DNA of 14,925 nucleotides, from the NCBI GenBank assembly GCA_964486825.1, contig CAZAQS010000109.1, forward strand, positions 1-14,925. The letters run 5' to 3'. Positions 1 through 7,846 of the stretch are shown piece by piece (the stretch's first letter is position 1; the number at the start of each line of letters is the position of its first letter). The position numbers were made by a program, and so were the translations under genes. The notes under the pieces are model-generated. The model had not been told where the DNA came from. It made no database searches and worked only from the letters and a program-made list of their open reading frames with translations. This stretch comes from CAZAQS01 sp964486825. Lineage in GTDB: Bacteria; Chloroflexota; Anaerolineae; Anaerolineales; UBA4823.

Positions 1-53
1 ATGATACCGAACCTATGATCTACTATTCCGCCGGCCGGGAACAGAAATTTCAT
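1..53 (-). CDS. 5' fragment of an unidentified phage-operon gene
   Basis: On the minus strand an ATG at 53-51 overlaps the TGA stop of the methyltransferase (52-50) as ATGA. The frame then stays open for 17 codons to the left edge, reading MKFLFPAGGIVDHRFGI. The 4-nt stop/start overlap is the same kind of junction as portal/methyltransferase, so this is probably the next gene of the phage operon. Too little is visible to name a function. A chance open frame of this length is possible; the overlap is the main support. Confidence 0.4.
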   Translation of the reverse strand, partial: MKFLFPAGGIVDHRFGI

Positions 54-715
54 GCTCTCACCCGCTCACCGATCACCGCCATCAGCTCTCTACCAATCCA
101 TTCCGTATAGGCTGGAGGGATGGCTTGCTTGATCTCTTCCCTTGTCATCCAGTCGATCCCCATTGCCTGCCTGGCTTCTTCGACCAGGAAGGACCTGCCT
201 GCCACCGTGATATAGTCGTACTGCCGGCCTTCCTGCAACGCCCTCCGCCTGGCGCCCCAGAACATGGGCAGCACTGGACCATGTTTGCAAGTCATCGGTA
301 CAAAATAGATCGGAGGTTCTATTTCGAACAACCGGTGCCTTAACACACCTAGCCCAAACATCGACCCGCACAGCACCAACGGGTTCCGCAGTGGAGCGCC
401 AGGTACGTTCTCTATCACGTACGGCTTGCCAACAAGCTGCAAGGCCTCCCGGGTAGCTGCAATCAGGTCAGGATGGTCCTGCCTGACATTCTTCAAGAAC
501 CTGGCTTGCGTGTACGCCTGGCAGGGTGGTGAAGCATGGATTAAGTCGTATTCGTGGCCATGACCGACCAGGAATTCCAAAGCATCGCTTTGCACAAACC
601 TGAATGGGTAATGTGGCTGCGCTACGATATCTACCCCGGTGATATCATCGAAGCCGGCCCGGTAATACCCCACCGAGCAAGCCCCAGCTCCACAGTACAA
701 GTCAAGCAGTCTCAC
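50..715 (-). CDS. Phage-type DNA (cytosine-5) methyltransferase, short form
   Basis: This protein probably transfers a methyl group from S-adenosylmethionine to C5 of cytosine in DNA. The 221 residues carry the family motifs in order: the SAM-binding motif I LDLYCGAGAC (4-13), motif III QSDALEF (42-48), motif IV SPPCQ (62-66) with nucleophile Cys65, motif VI ENV (102-104), motif VIII RHR (126-128), and a motif IX/X-like C-terminus with IPPAYTEWIG (199-208). It is much shorter than Dcm or HhaI-type enzymes and has little room for a target-recognition domain, as is common for phage solo methyltransferases. The start is GTG (715-713), overlapping the portal TGA as GTGA, with an AGGGG ribosome-binding site inside portal. 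No cognate endonuclease is seen, so it is probably an orphan enzyme that protects phage DNA. The recognition sequence cannot be predicted. Confidence 0.9.
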   Translation of the reverse strand: MRLLDLYCGAGACSVGYYRAGFDDITGVDIVAQPHYPFRFVQSDALEFLVGHGHEYDLIHASPPCQAYTQARFLKNVRQDHPDLIAATREALQLVGKPYVIENVPGAPLRNPLVLCGSMFGLGVLRHRLFEIEPPIYFVPMTCKHGPVLPMFWGARRRALQEGRQYDYITVAGRSFLVEEARQAMGIDWMTREEIKQAIPPAYTEWIGRELMAVIGERVRA

Positions 716-2172
716 TGTGTCATCCCCTTCGGCTCGGCCGTCTCGGGATCGATCTTGACCTGGTCTGGCGTCCTGGATGCTTCACCGGGCTGCTTGTCTG
801 GTGGAGCGCTCGGAGGCGCAGCCTGCCCACGTTTCAAGAGCTCTTCCAGATCGACCACTTCCCCCGCAAAGCGGTAGACGATCCGCAACAGCTCCAGGTC
901 GTCAATTAGCCCTCTATCCCGCATGGTCGTCATCGATGCAACGATCACACTGGCTGCAGTGGCCAGGGCCGCGTTATCTCGAGCTGAAATATCCGTACCC
1001 GTCACCAGGATCTCCGATTCGGGATTGACATTCCGGTCGACCAGCTTCCGCCTTCGAACCACTGCCTTGGCCAGGTCCTGCATGGCCCATCTGAAAAATA
1101 ATTGCCTCTGCTCATAATGCCGGTAGGTTGGTCCGCCGGCGCTTTCTGCAGTCGTTCGCGTGGATCCCTCCGGTTCAGCTAAGAAGTGCATCGGGTTGGC
1201 AGAGCCGGCCGCAATCATCTTCTTGATGGCCAGGCCGTCCTCCCCCGCTTCGTGACTCTCGAGCTTGGGCGCCAGGACCTCCCAGGTCTCGGTCTCGTCA
1301 GTCACCAGGATCGACCCTGGGTTCGGAGGGTTGGCGTTCAGCTCCGCCTGCCTGGCCAGGCGGTCCGCCTGGTTAGTGAATTTTGCTCTCACCCAAAATA
1401 AAAACGTATTGCGATACCGGTTCAGTCGCGCTCGATCCTCTAACCAGGCAGCGTACCGAGATAGCCAGCGCAGCAAGGGAGCCAGGTCACTCTCACCGCG
1501 CTTTGCTCCGACCGGCCGGTTGATTGCGTAATGCAACAGGACCGGTTCGAAGCTGCCATCTTCTCCCAGGTGATCTGTGGACTCGTTGTACACTTTCCAC
1601 AGCTTGCCGGCAAGAATACCCTCTGGTCCAGGCTTATCCTTACCGTCATAACGAGGCTTCTCCCAGATGATCAGCTCCTGCTCGACATCGTTCTCCGAGA
1701 CCTCGATGTCTTGGATATCAGCGGCCGGGATTGCCCGCACATACGACATCCCAGATAGGTCCGTGCTCAAAACAATAAACAATTCCCCAGACCGGGTCAG
1801 CTCATCACACCAATCAAAACAGCGCACTTCCATCCGGTTCAGGCGATGAACCCACCATTCCTGCAGGAACTTGTGTGTCCGAGCATGCTTGCTCGAGACA
1901 GCCAGGCCCCCGCCCACCACGTACTGTGACGTCAGCTCGACGATCCGCCTTGCCAGTGGATTGACCCGCCAGGCTTCCAGTGCATCTCTCAGTACCTCGT
2001 CTCGATCGAAATCATGCCGGTCTCTGGGGTAGGTATTTGCACTGATAGACTTGTCGCGCACGTCGTCCAGGGCGCGCACAGCACTAAGCGTAGCGACATT
2101 GATTCGCCTGGAGATCTCATTGTCGAACACGCGTGCTACAAATTTGGAGAACAAAGATTCTGACTTTGCCAT
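712..2172 (-). CDS. Phage portal protein
   Basis: The portal forms the dodecameric ring at the phage head vertex through which the terminase pumps DNA. The 486-residue length is normal for the family. Features fitting a portal are the N-terminal helical region, the stretch around residues 76-95 (RRIVELTSQYVVGGGLAVSS), the GESDLAPLLRW segment in the middle, the later AGSANPMHFLAEPEGSTRTT segment, and a Pro/Gly-rich disordered C-terminus. The assignment rests on overall resemblance plus position two genes after the large terminase. The start is ATG with AGGAAA upstream. It lies 112 nt after the lysozyme stop, a gap that contains a GTGAC/GTCAC dyad. Its last codons overlap the methyltransferase start. 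Confidence 0.8.
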   Translation of the reverse strand: MAKSESLFSKFVARVFDNEISRRINVATLSAVRALDDVRDKSISANTYPRDRHDFDRDEVLRDALEAWRVNPLARRIVELTSQYVVGGGLAVSSKHARTHKFLQEWWVHRLNRMEVRCFDWCDELTRSGELFIVLSTDLSGMSYVRAIPAADIQDIEVSENDVEQELIIWEKPRYDGKDKPGPEGILAGKLWKVYNESTDHLGEDGSFEPVLLHYAINRPVGAKRGESDLAPLLRWLSRYAAWLEDRARLNRYRNTFLFWVRAKFTNQADRLARQAELNANPPNPGSILVTDETETWEVLAPKLESHEAGEDGLAIKKMIAAGSANPMHFLAEPEGSTRTTAESAGGPTYRHYEQRQLFFRWAMQDLAKAVVRRRKLVDRNVNPESEILVTGTDISARDNAALATAASVIVASMTTMRDRGLIDDLELLRIVYRFAGEVVDLEELLKRGQAAPPSAPPDKQPGEASRTPDQVKIDPETAEPKGMTQ

Positions 2173-2284
2173 AACAAAGCTTTCCTAACCTGGCTGGTGC
2201 ATGGTCATCACCGCTGGTACACTGAATGGCCTTGCTACTACAAGGCGATACAGTGACTCGCTCCGCTCCGCCTTCGCTCGGAGG

Positions 2285-3052
2285 TCACGCCGGCCTGGGT
2301 CCTGCATATCCCTTTTCCCTCGCCCAGGCATCGATAGCCACCGCCCAGTTAAGCTCAACTACCTGCTCTTTGGTAGTTGAGCCCTTCCCTCCCACCCAAT
2401 CCTTAAGCTCCTGCAGTGTCCCGTTCCAAACGTTGATATCGATCGGACGGTCGCTACAGCCAGGCAGTATATAGCGATCGGCAGTCACCTGGCGCAGCCG
2501 GCAGGGCCCCGGGCTCGCACTCGGAGGGAAGAACTTGATATCCCTGATTTTCTTCATCACCGTTGACCAGGTCGACCGTAGCTTGACATCCGGATACAGA
2601 GAGTAAGGATATTGAGCCCACCAGTACTCATAATTGCTTGGCCACTTGGAAAGGTATTTCAAGAACCACGGACCGGTATAAATATTCAGGTTCCACTCAG
2701 CTGCAGTTAGCTTCAAGAAGATATCGACCTCTTTGGCGTAGGTCACCGGCGAGTAGCCCTCGTACCTGACTTCGATGTCTGCAGACACGGCCCCGCAGTC
2801 TGGCATGTACCTGGCCATGAACTCAAAATTCGCCTTGCCGTTCACCCAGGGGTTATACACAAAGTATGGCCATCTCAAAAACTGGTCAGCTTCCAGCCAT
2901 TGCCTGGCAAAATTCTTGTCCACTTTATGGCCACCCCGCATATCGTTCAACCGGATGACCGCAAAATCGATCCCTGCAGCTTTAAGGATCGGCTCGTCAA
3001 TATCCAGCGACCCTTCCCACACGTCCACCCCGTAGATATAGTCATATGCCAT
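2285..3052 (-). CDS. GH25-family lysozyme (phage endolysin candidate)
   Basis: This is probably a muramidase that cleaves peptidoglycan for host lysis, or a structural lysozyme used during entry. From the chosen start the 255-residue protein has the GH25 layout: strand 1 with GVDVWEG (Asp10), the SADIE motif (Asp92 and Glu94, the expected catalytic acids), NIYTGPWF (123-130), WWAQYP (144-149), and the closing DINVWNGT (205-212). The terminal 30 residues may be a short cell-wall-binding or linker segment. The start is ATG at 3052-3050 because AGGAGG lies 7 nt upstream and the codon overlaps the terminase stop by one base (TGATG). A longer frame exists upstream but reads out of frame through the terminase gene. 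There is no signal peptide, which fits release through a holin. Its place between terminase and portal is unusual. Confidence 0.8.
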   Translation of the reverse strand: MAYDYIYGVDVWEGSLDIDEPILKAAGIDFAVIRLNDMRGGHKVDKNFARQWLEADQFLRWPYFVYNPWVNGKANFEFMARYMPDCGAVSADIEVRYEGYSPVTYAKEVDIFLKLTAAEWNLNIYTGPWFLKYLSKWPSNYEYWWAQYPYSLYPDVKLRSTWSTVMKKIRDIKFFPPSASPGPCRLRQVTADRYILPGCSDRPIDINVWNGTLQELKDWVGGKGSTTKEQVVELNWAVAIDAWAREKGYAGPRPA

Positions 3053-4644
3053 CAGAACCCCTCCTGGTCCATCTCGTTTAGTGGATCCACACGCGGCACG
3101 ATCACGGCCGGCCCGGTCAGTGCCCAATCTAAATTATCCAGCTCTGCACACAGCGCAGCCGACAGCAGCAAATCATCGTGCAGCAGATCTCCGGTCTCCG
3201 GATCTCGCAGCGAATCGGGCACGCCCCAGCGCAAGATATTCCCAGGACCGGGTACAACCTCGTATTGACAATATTCAGCCTGGCTGTAATAAAGGGTTTG
3301 CAATCTGTGTTCTTCTGTGTTTATCTGTGATTGGTAATTTTTAAACCTACCCGATTCGATCACCCCCAGGAAATCCCAACCCAGCCGGCTCTTGCTCGAA
3401 GAGCTGAACACAAACGGTATAACCTTATCCGGGTACGCATTGGCCAGGAATGAGCTCAGCCCGGCGCCAATCCCGGTTGCATCGATCACGGTCCATAATG
3501 GGCGCCAACACTCTATCAAGCCCCTCAGCTCAGCATATAGCCGGCCCTGGTTTACACCGGTCCATAGCCGGCGATGTACCACACGGTAAGAAGGTAGTTT
3601 GATCAAAGGATCGCTTAGCGTGGCCAGGTCCACTTCAAAGATTGTCAGCGCTGTGCTGTCTCGCTTTGGATTCTCGAGCGCGGTCTCGTCCAGGGTAGCG
3701 CCTTCATCCTGCCCGGCAACATCGATCGTAAACGCATACAGCCCACCTGGGGCCGGCCCCGCCTGCGGCTCGTGGATCCCTTGCATCATGGCCCGCCGTT
3801 GAATCGGGAACATGCCGCCCTCAGCGTCGATCTCTTCACCGTAAAACTGAGTCTTCACCATCGGGTGATTACGCCCCAGCTTGGCCACCTGCTCGGCAAC
3901 GAATTTCCCATACGCCGGCACCTCCGCCGCTACGTCGTCAGCATTGATCACGAAGACCCTCCGCTCACCGTCCGCTTTCTCCTGCTCTTGCGCCGCCCGC
4001 CTTTCCCTTGCAAGTAGAGTCTTAGAAGTCCAGGCAGTACCCCAAAACACGCGTGTAGCGTTAGTGGAGGCCGCCATCGGGCTGAAATCCTTATCCCACT
4101 TTGCTGGAAGGACGTCCTGCGCTTCATCGCACTGTAAGAGAGCGCTTGCCGTGGCTCCGACAACGTTCGAATGCAGAGACCCCGATAAGAAAAAGATCCT
4201 CGCAGTATCCAACCGGTATATGTATCCACTTTCTTTGACCCACCTTCCTCTTGTCAATAAGTTCCGCTCCAGCACCCTCTGCAGCCGGCGCATTGCGTTC
4301 AGCGTCTGCGGCTTCCAGGTCGGAGAGACTTTCACCATCTCCGCATCCAGTTTTGACAATAAGATCAGCAGGTAACTCTCGATCTGCGCCTGCAGCTCGT
4401 TCTTCCCACTCTGCCTGGGAAACTGCACTACGATACTATTACCTCGCTGGTTGGAGATGGATTCCATAACCGTCATTGCCACTTCCATCTGGTACTTACG
4501 CAGGCGGATCGGGTTCGCGCCACCGAGTAAACCGGTATGAATGCCGCCATAGAATCTCCAGTGATACTTTTTTCTTGCAGATATCGATGAACGCCCATCA
4601 ACCACTGAGTCCCCGTTCGTCAATAAACACCACTGCCATTTCAA
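3052..4644 (-). CDS. terL: Phage terminase large subunit
   Basis: This is the DNA-packaging motor: an N-terminal ATPase that drives DNA through the portal and a C-terminal nuclease that cuts concatemers. Visible motifs are an adenine-contact region near KYQ (50-52), Walker A PRQSGKN (76-82), and Walker B LLQCDEAQ with Asp173 and Glu174. The RNase H-like nuclease acidic residues are FTIDVAG (Asp308), VIDATG (Asp388) and HDDLLLS (Asp490/491). At 530 residues it is full length. The start is uncertain. The first possible codon is TTG at 4644 without a good ribosome-binding site, and a GTG at about 4605 preceded by GGGG is an alternative. It follows the holin-like gene by 41 nt and overlaps the lysozyme start by 1 nt. 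No small terminase is seen in the window. Confidence 0.92.
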   Translation of the reverse strand: MKWQWCLLTNGDSVVDGRSSISARKKYHWRFYGGIHTGLLGGANPIRLRKYQMEVAMTVMESISNQRGNSIVVQFPRQSGKNELQAQIESYLLILLSKLDAEMVKVSPTWKPQTLNAMRRLQRVLERNLLTRGRWVKESGYIYRLDTARIFFLSGSLHSNVVGATASALLQCDEAQDVLPAKWDKDFSPMAASTNATRVFWGTAWTSKTLLARERRAAQEQEKADGERRVFVINADDVAAEVPAYGKFVAEQVAKLGRNHPMVKTQFYGEEIDAEGGMFPIQRRAMMQGIHEPQAGPAPGGLYAFTIDVAGQDEGATLDETALENPKRDSTALTIFEVDLATLSDPLIKLPSYRVVHRRLWTGVNQGRLYAELRGLIECWRPLWTVIDATGIGAGLSSFLANAYPDKVIPFVFSSSSKSRLGWDFLGVIESGRFKNYQSQINTEEHRLQTLYYSQAEYCQYEVVPGPGNILRWGVPDSLRDPETGDLLHDDLLLSAALCAELDNLDWALTGPAVIVPRVDPLNEMDQEGF

Positions 4645-4685
4645 CCGGCATTTAGATGACCGCCCGCCTTTTTAGCAACTGCCGT

Positions 4686-5027
4686 CTAGTCGGCGCTGGC
4701 GCCCGAGGTCTCCGGCCGCTCTTCAGCGCAGGCAGCCCTCGGAGACAAGGAGTAAGCCGATTGGTTAGCAATCACAGCCAGGAGCAGAGCCCGCAACAGT
4801 TCCCAAGCGCTATCCAGATCGCAAGCTCCCGGCAGGGGTGCATCCAGGCAGCTCAATCCAAAAACGCCGCAGGTTACCAACACCAGCAGCGCCAGCATCA
4901 CCAGGCGTTTCCGAGTCGCCGAAAGCCTGGCGAATTTACCTTTCAAACCGGGCAGGTAGCTGAACCCTAACGATAGCAACACGCCCGCCGCCATGCTGAT
5001 ATCCTCTGCCGAAATCTTTTCGTTCAT
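4686..5027 (-). CDS. Small membrane protein, candidate holin
   Basis: The 113-residue protein has three likely membrane segments (about 12-27, 42-60 and 77-94). A basic turn (KGKFARLSATRKR) lies between the first two, and the tail is short, charged and Cys-containing. Size, topology and position as first gene of an operon with a lysozyme fit a holin, which would permeabilise the inner membrane for endolysin release. No family signature is recognisable, so this is inference from context. The start is ATG at 5027, preceded by AAGGAGG with 8-nt spacing, the best ribosome-binding site in the phage block. An upstream in-frame ATG at 5060 lacks this and is rejected. A candidate promoter lies about 55-90 nt upstream. 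Confidence 0.6.
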   Translation of the reverse strand: MNEKISAEDISMAAGVLLSLGFSYLPGLKGKFARLSATRKRLVMLALLVLVTCGVFGLSCLDAPLPGACDLDSAWELLRALLLAVIANQSAYSLSPRAACAEERPETSGASAD

Positions 5028-5088
5028 ACTTGCTTCCTCCTTCAGGATATAAACCTGCAACAGCCGTTCTTTTGAACTTCTTAGCTAC

Positions 5089-5117
5089 AAGATAGCACTT
5101 TTGTTCTAGTATTTCAA
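5089..5117 (-). promoter_or_regulatory. Candidate sigma70-type promoter of the phage operon
   Basis: Reading the minus strand, TTGAAA (5117-5112) is followed after exactly 17 nt by TATCTT (5094-5089). Transcription would start near 5082, leaving a leader of about 55 nt before the holin-like gene. The -35 box matches the consensus at 5/6 positions and the -10 box at 4/6. The palindrome array lies directly upstream of the -35 box, consistent with activator control. Confidence 0.45.
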
Positions 5118-5128
5118 CCAGGCAATCC

Positions 5129-5246
5129 CCGGTTATCGGTTTTGTACAAGCGTTTAACCCGAAAATCCCCCATCCGGTTAATTTACGGTTAACCGGAAAT
5201 CTACGGTTAAACCAAAACGGTTAACCGGTGTTTGTTCGGTTAACCG
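5129..5246. repeat. Array of CGGTTAACCG palindromes (candidate operators)
   Basis: At least five CGGTTAA units occur in 118 bp, starting at 5175, 5186, 5204, 5218 and 5237. Three are full palindromes: CGGTTAACCGG at 5186-5196 and 5218-5228, and CGGTTAACCG at 5237-5246. Degenerate copies (CCGGTTATCGG at 5129-5139 and CGTTTAACCCG at 5151-5161) extend the array toward the promoter. The spacing is irregular (11, 18, 14 and 19 nt), unlike CRISPR or regular iterons. Dyad units upstream of a -35 box suggest multiple dimer-binding sites for a transcription factor. An origin or recombination site is a less likely alternative. Confidence 0.65.
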
Positions 5247-5370
5247 TTTTAGCCCTCGCTACAGGGCCAATCCAGGCCTGGCGTAGAGATTAAGTAAACA
5301 CCTTTTAGATTACGGCAGCATAGGGGTTATCGTCGAGCGATAGAATGTACTGAGAAACCAATAAAAAAAT

Positions 5371-5655
5371 TTAAGGAAAGTTACCTCTATCCGCATCCAG
5401 GCCCAGAGCCAGCAGGACTTTTTCCCGATCGTCCAAATTCCCCAACAGCTTGCGTTGTGGCGGTGGGGATAACTTGACTACGGTCGGCGTCACGAGGATC
5501 CCATCTCTTAACGCCGCCAACGGGTCTTCCAGGATGTCGATAATCTCTATGGAATGATTATCCGGCAGGAACTGTCTCAGGATAGCGTACAGGTTCGCAA
5601 TTGCCCGCAGAGAATTCGGGGCAGCTCCCGCCACGTAAACTTTAAACGCCCACAT
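5371..5655 (-). CDS. kaiB: KaiB-family protein
   Basis: KaiB binds the KaiC ring and promotes its dephosphorylation phase in the cyanobacterial clock; homologues elsewhere act in timers or stress responses. The family core is clear: KVYVAGAAPNS at the N-terminus, then IEIIDILEDP, ILVTPTVVKL, SPPPQRKLLGNL and DDREKVLLALGL. It covers the whole KaiB length of about 95-105 residues. The start is ambiguous. The ATG at 5655 is chosen because AGGGGG lies 8 nt upstream and the family core begins a few residues later. ATG at 5703 and TTG at 5739 would add 16 or 28 hydrophilic residues. The gene follows kaiC by about 160 nt on the same strand, so co-transcription is likely. No terminator hairpin is seen after the stop, only a U-run. 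Confidence 0.9.
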   Translation of the reverse strand: MWAFKVYVAGAAPNSLRAIANLYAILRQFLPDNHSIEIIDILEDPLAALRDGILVTPTVVKLSPPPQRKLLGNLDDREKVLLALGLDADRGNFP

Positions 5656-5815
5656 ATCTGTGTCCCCCTGGTTCCTTTTCAGTACTGACATTTCGTTGCT
5701 CATCCTTTGCAGCCTTGTACGCCCCTGGATCGTTTTCAAGATCCCACCCCCTCTGGTCTGAATGCAGACCTTACCAGATTTGTGATTCCGTGATAAAAAA
5801 CCAAAAATTCGGTTT

Positions 5816-7522
5816 TCAGGGAGATTTACCCCTGCGACGGCGCCTTAATTCAATTTGCTGCTCTTCGGTCATTTGGCTCCGTTCAGCAGCCCGTTTCAGT
5901 AACCCCGCCAGTTCTTGCCTCACAACCTCGATCTCCTGTTGTATGGAGCGTATCCGTGCTTCAGCATCCACCTCCGCCGCTTCCAGCTCTATTCTTCTTC
6001 GCTCCACTTCCGTCTGCAAGCGTTCCGCCTCTTGCTTCTGCGCCATCTCTCTCTCGTAACGCAGTGTGCCCATCAACACCTCCCCCCCGGCAGTAAACAC
6101 ATCCGCAAGTGTGATGCCGCTGCTACTCAAGATCAGCTCGCGCACCTGGTTTGAATGAGCTGTACCGCGCGACTTGATGATGGTTAAAGCCCTGTTTCGC
6201 TCACCTGCAACAGGGTGGTAGGACAGATGGATCCAGGTATCCGCGATCGTGGAGACCTGTAAGGGAGTAGCCTCCAGTTCGGGGTCGCTTCCTTCCAGCA
6301 GGCTTGTAACCAACATGGTTATGCCGTTATTTTTAGCCATATTGATCAAGCCTTTGGCGATACCCATGGCGTTAACCAAACCCCCGGCCTTGATGATAGC
6401 TGATAGAGGATCGATGACCATATACTTGGGTTGGTGCCCCCGGATTAACCGCTTGATCTCCACCAGGTGTTCCTCTCCACTGCGCGCCTCAGCCCGTGCC
6501 GAATATATTCGCAGAGCGCCGGAATCCAAATGAGGCTGCAGGTATATATTGACAGAAGTCATATTGCGTACGATCTCACTTGCTCCCTCATCAAAGCTGA
6601 TATAAAGGGCTTTTTCGCCGCGCTCCATTGCCGGGATCAGGAAAGATGCTGAAAGGGTGGACTTCGCCGTTCCCGGTGCGCCCGTCACCAGCACGCTGGT
6701 TCCGCGCAGCAAGCCACCCTCCAGCATCGCATCCAGCTGCTCGATCCCCGTCGAAACCCGCTCTGTGAACACCTCGTAATCCACTTCCGGGTCACCAAAA
6801 CTGAGCACCTTTACCCCATCCTCTCCGATCAGGAAAGGAAATTCATTCTCTGCGAATCCAGAACCGCGGTATTTGACCACCCTCAACGCACGCAGGGAGA
6901 TATGGTCTTTGATCCTTTGGCTGAGATGGATCACGCAATCGGAAATGAACTGGAGCAGGTAAGTGTTGCGCGGCAGCACCTGGCTATCACCATCCGTGCG
7001 CGCCGTCAGGATTCCGCTGAAAGCGTTTTCGGCCAGCCAGTCATGCAGCCGGTAAAGCTCCTGCCGCTGCTGGCGCGGGTCATCCATCAATGACAACAAG
7101 ACATCGATCGAGTCGAACACGATCCTCCTGGCGCCCAACTCGTCCGCTTTCGCTTTCAGGCTGGCCAATAGCCCGGTCAGGTCGAACTGGCCTGTCGCAA
7201 TGACATCCGAGGACATACGCGCATCCAGGAAAAAGAGCCTGGCCTGCTCCAGGGCGGGCAGGTCCCAGCCGAACGATTCTGCATTGGTAAAAATTTGTTG
7301 TGTGTTTTCCTCGAAGGCTACGAAGATCCCAGCTTCTCCCCAGTCTCTTGCTCCTCTCACCAGGTTTTCCAGGGCCAGGACGGTCTTTCCACTCCCCGCG
7401 CCTCCGGTTACCAGCGTAGTACGGCTCTTTGGCAATCCCCCGATGATTTCGTCTAGGCCTTCTATTCCAGTAGGAACTTTTACCAGGGGTTCAACCTTGC
7501 GTGGGCCGTTTTGGTCGTTCAT
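5816..7522 (-). CDS. kaiC: KaiC-family double-domain ATPase with C-terminal coiled coil
   Basis: This is a RecA-like clock or signalling ATPase expected to form hexamers. Counting from the TTG upstream of the chosen start, the CI domain has Walker A GGAGSGKT (42-49), the FEE acidic pair (73-74) and Walker B Asp139. The CII domain has Walker A GAPGTAKST (283-291), SFDEG with acidic pair 313-314, and Walker B Asp373. The segment QVSTIADTW aligns with cyanobacterial KaiC ISTITDT, placing Ser426-Thr427 at the autophosphorylation pair. Residues about 488-560 form a long Glu/Arg-rich coiled coil ending in RRRRRGK, in place of the short KaiA-binding tail. ATG at 7522 is used; TTG at 7528 is nearer the AAGGGA site. 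KaiB lies downstream and a response regulator is divergent. No kaiA is present. Kinase activity is inferred, not shown. Confidence 0.93.
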   Translation of the reverse strand: MNDQNGPRKVEPLVKVPTGIEGLDEIIGGLPKSRTTLVTGGAGSGKTVLALENLVRGARDWGEAGIFVAFEENTQQIFTNAESFGWDLPALEQARLFFLDARMSSDVIATGQFDLTGLLASLKAKADELGARRIVFDSIDVLLSLMDDPRQQRQELYRLHDWLAENAFSGILTARTDGDSQVLPRNTYLLQFISDCVIHLSQRIKDHISLRALRVVKYRGSGFAENEFPFLIGEDGVKVLSFGDPEVDYEVFTERVSTGIEQLDAMLEGGLLRGTSVLVTGAPGTAKSTLSASFLIPAMERGEKALYISFDEGASEIVRNMTSVNIYLQPHLDSGALRIYSARAEARSGEEHLVEIKRLIRGHQPKYMVIDPLSAIIKAGGLVNAMGIAKGLINMAKNNGITMLVTSLLEGSDPELEATPLQVSTIADTWIHLSYHPVAGERNRALTIIKSRGTAHSNQVRELILSSSGITLADVFTAGGEVLMGTLRYEREMAQKQEAERLQTEVERRRIELEAAEVDAEARIRSIQQEIEVVRQELAGLLKRAAERSQMTEEQQIELRRRRRGKSP

Positions 7523-7639
7523 ATGCAATTTTTCCCTTGTTCAGGTAAATGAGAAGTGGAATTTGAAATCATACAAGGTAAGCAAATTGGTTGGGCTTTA
7601 TGCCTTCTTATACTGGGCCCCAGGCCAGAAATTTCTCTA

Positions 7640-7668
7640 ATATTATCCCACATTTGCTTGTTTTTCAC
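7640..7668 (-). promoter_or_regulatory. Candidate promoter of kaiC-kaiB
   Basis: On the minus strand GTGAAA (7668-7663) and TAATAT (7645-7640) are separated by 17 nt. A start near 7632 would give a leader of about 110 nt. The hexamers are moderate matches in AT-rich DNA, so chance is possible. Confidence 0.35.
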
Positions 7669-7778
7669 CTTCATCTTAACCAGCCAATTTTATTTCGGGT
7701 TAGGTGTTGGTTCTCGTCCACATTCCATAAATGGGAACATTCCTAACGGTCTGGTAAACCACCCTTCCCGGCGCCTTA

Positions 7779-7830
7779 TTGGAGCTCTTTAATTGGGATT
7801 GCTCCAACAACTCCAAATAAATTCGAATTT
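7779..7830. promoter_or_regulatory. Two dyads in the kaiC/regulator divergent region
   Basis: TTGGAGC (7779-7785) and GCTCCAA (7801-7807) form a 7-bp inverted repeat with a 15-nt spacer. AAATTCGAATTT (7819-7830) is a perfect 12-bp palindrome that covers the -35 area of the promoter at 7847-7855. Both could be operators. The second would place a bound protein on the response-regulator promoter. Confidence 0.35.
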
Positions 7831-7846
7831 CTCAGCCCATTTTCTT

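Noticed and set aside
3053..3127. Longer N-terminus of the GH25 protein
   Set aside because: These 25 codons overlap terL out of frame; the ATG at 3052 has AGGAGG and a coupled stop/start.
3881..4375. Plus-strand open frame of 164 codons
   Set aside because: Lies antisense inside terL, which has all terminase motifs; low-complexity Ser/Ala/Arg composition typical of a shadow frame.
5129..5246. CRISPR array
   Set aside because: The repeated unit is only 7-11 nt and spacing is 11-19 nt and irregular; no long identical repeats or unique spacers.
5028..5370. tRNA-based phage attachment site
   Set aside because: No tRNA gene or long direct repeat is visible at the right edge of the phage block.
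5816..7522. RadA/Sms DNA repair protein
   Set aside because: No N-terminal zinc finger or Lon-like domain; two RecA-like domains and the QVSTIADT segment fit KaiC.
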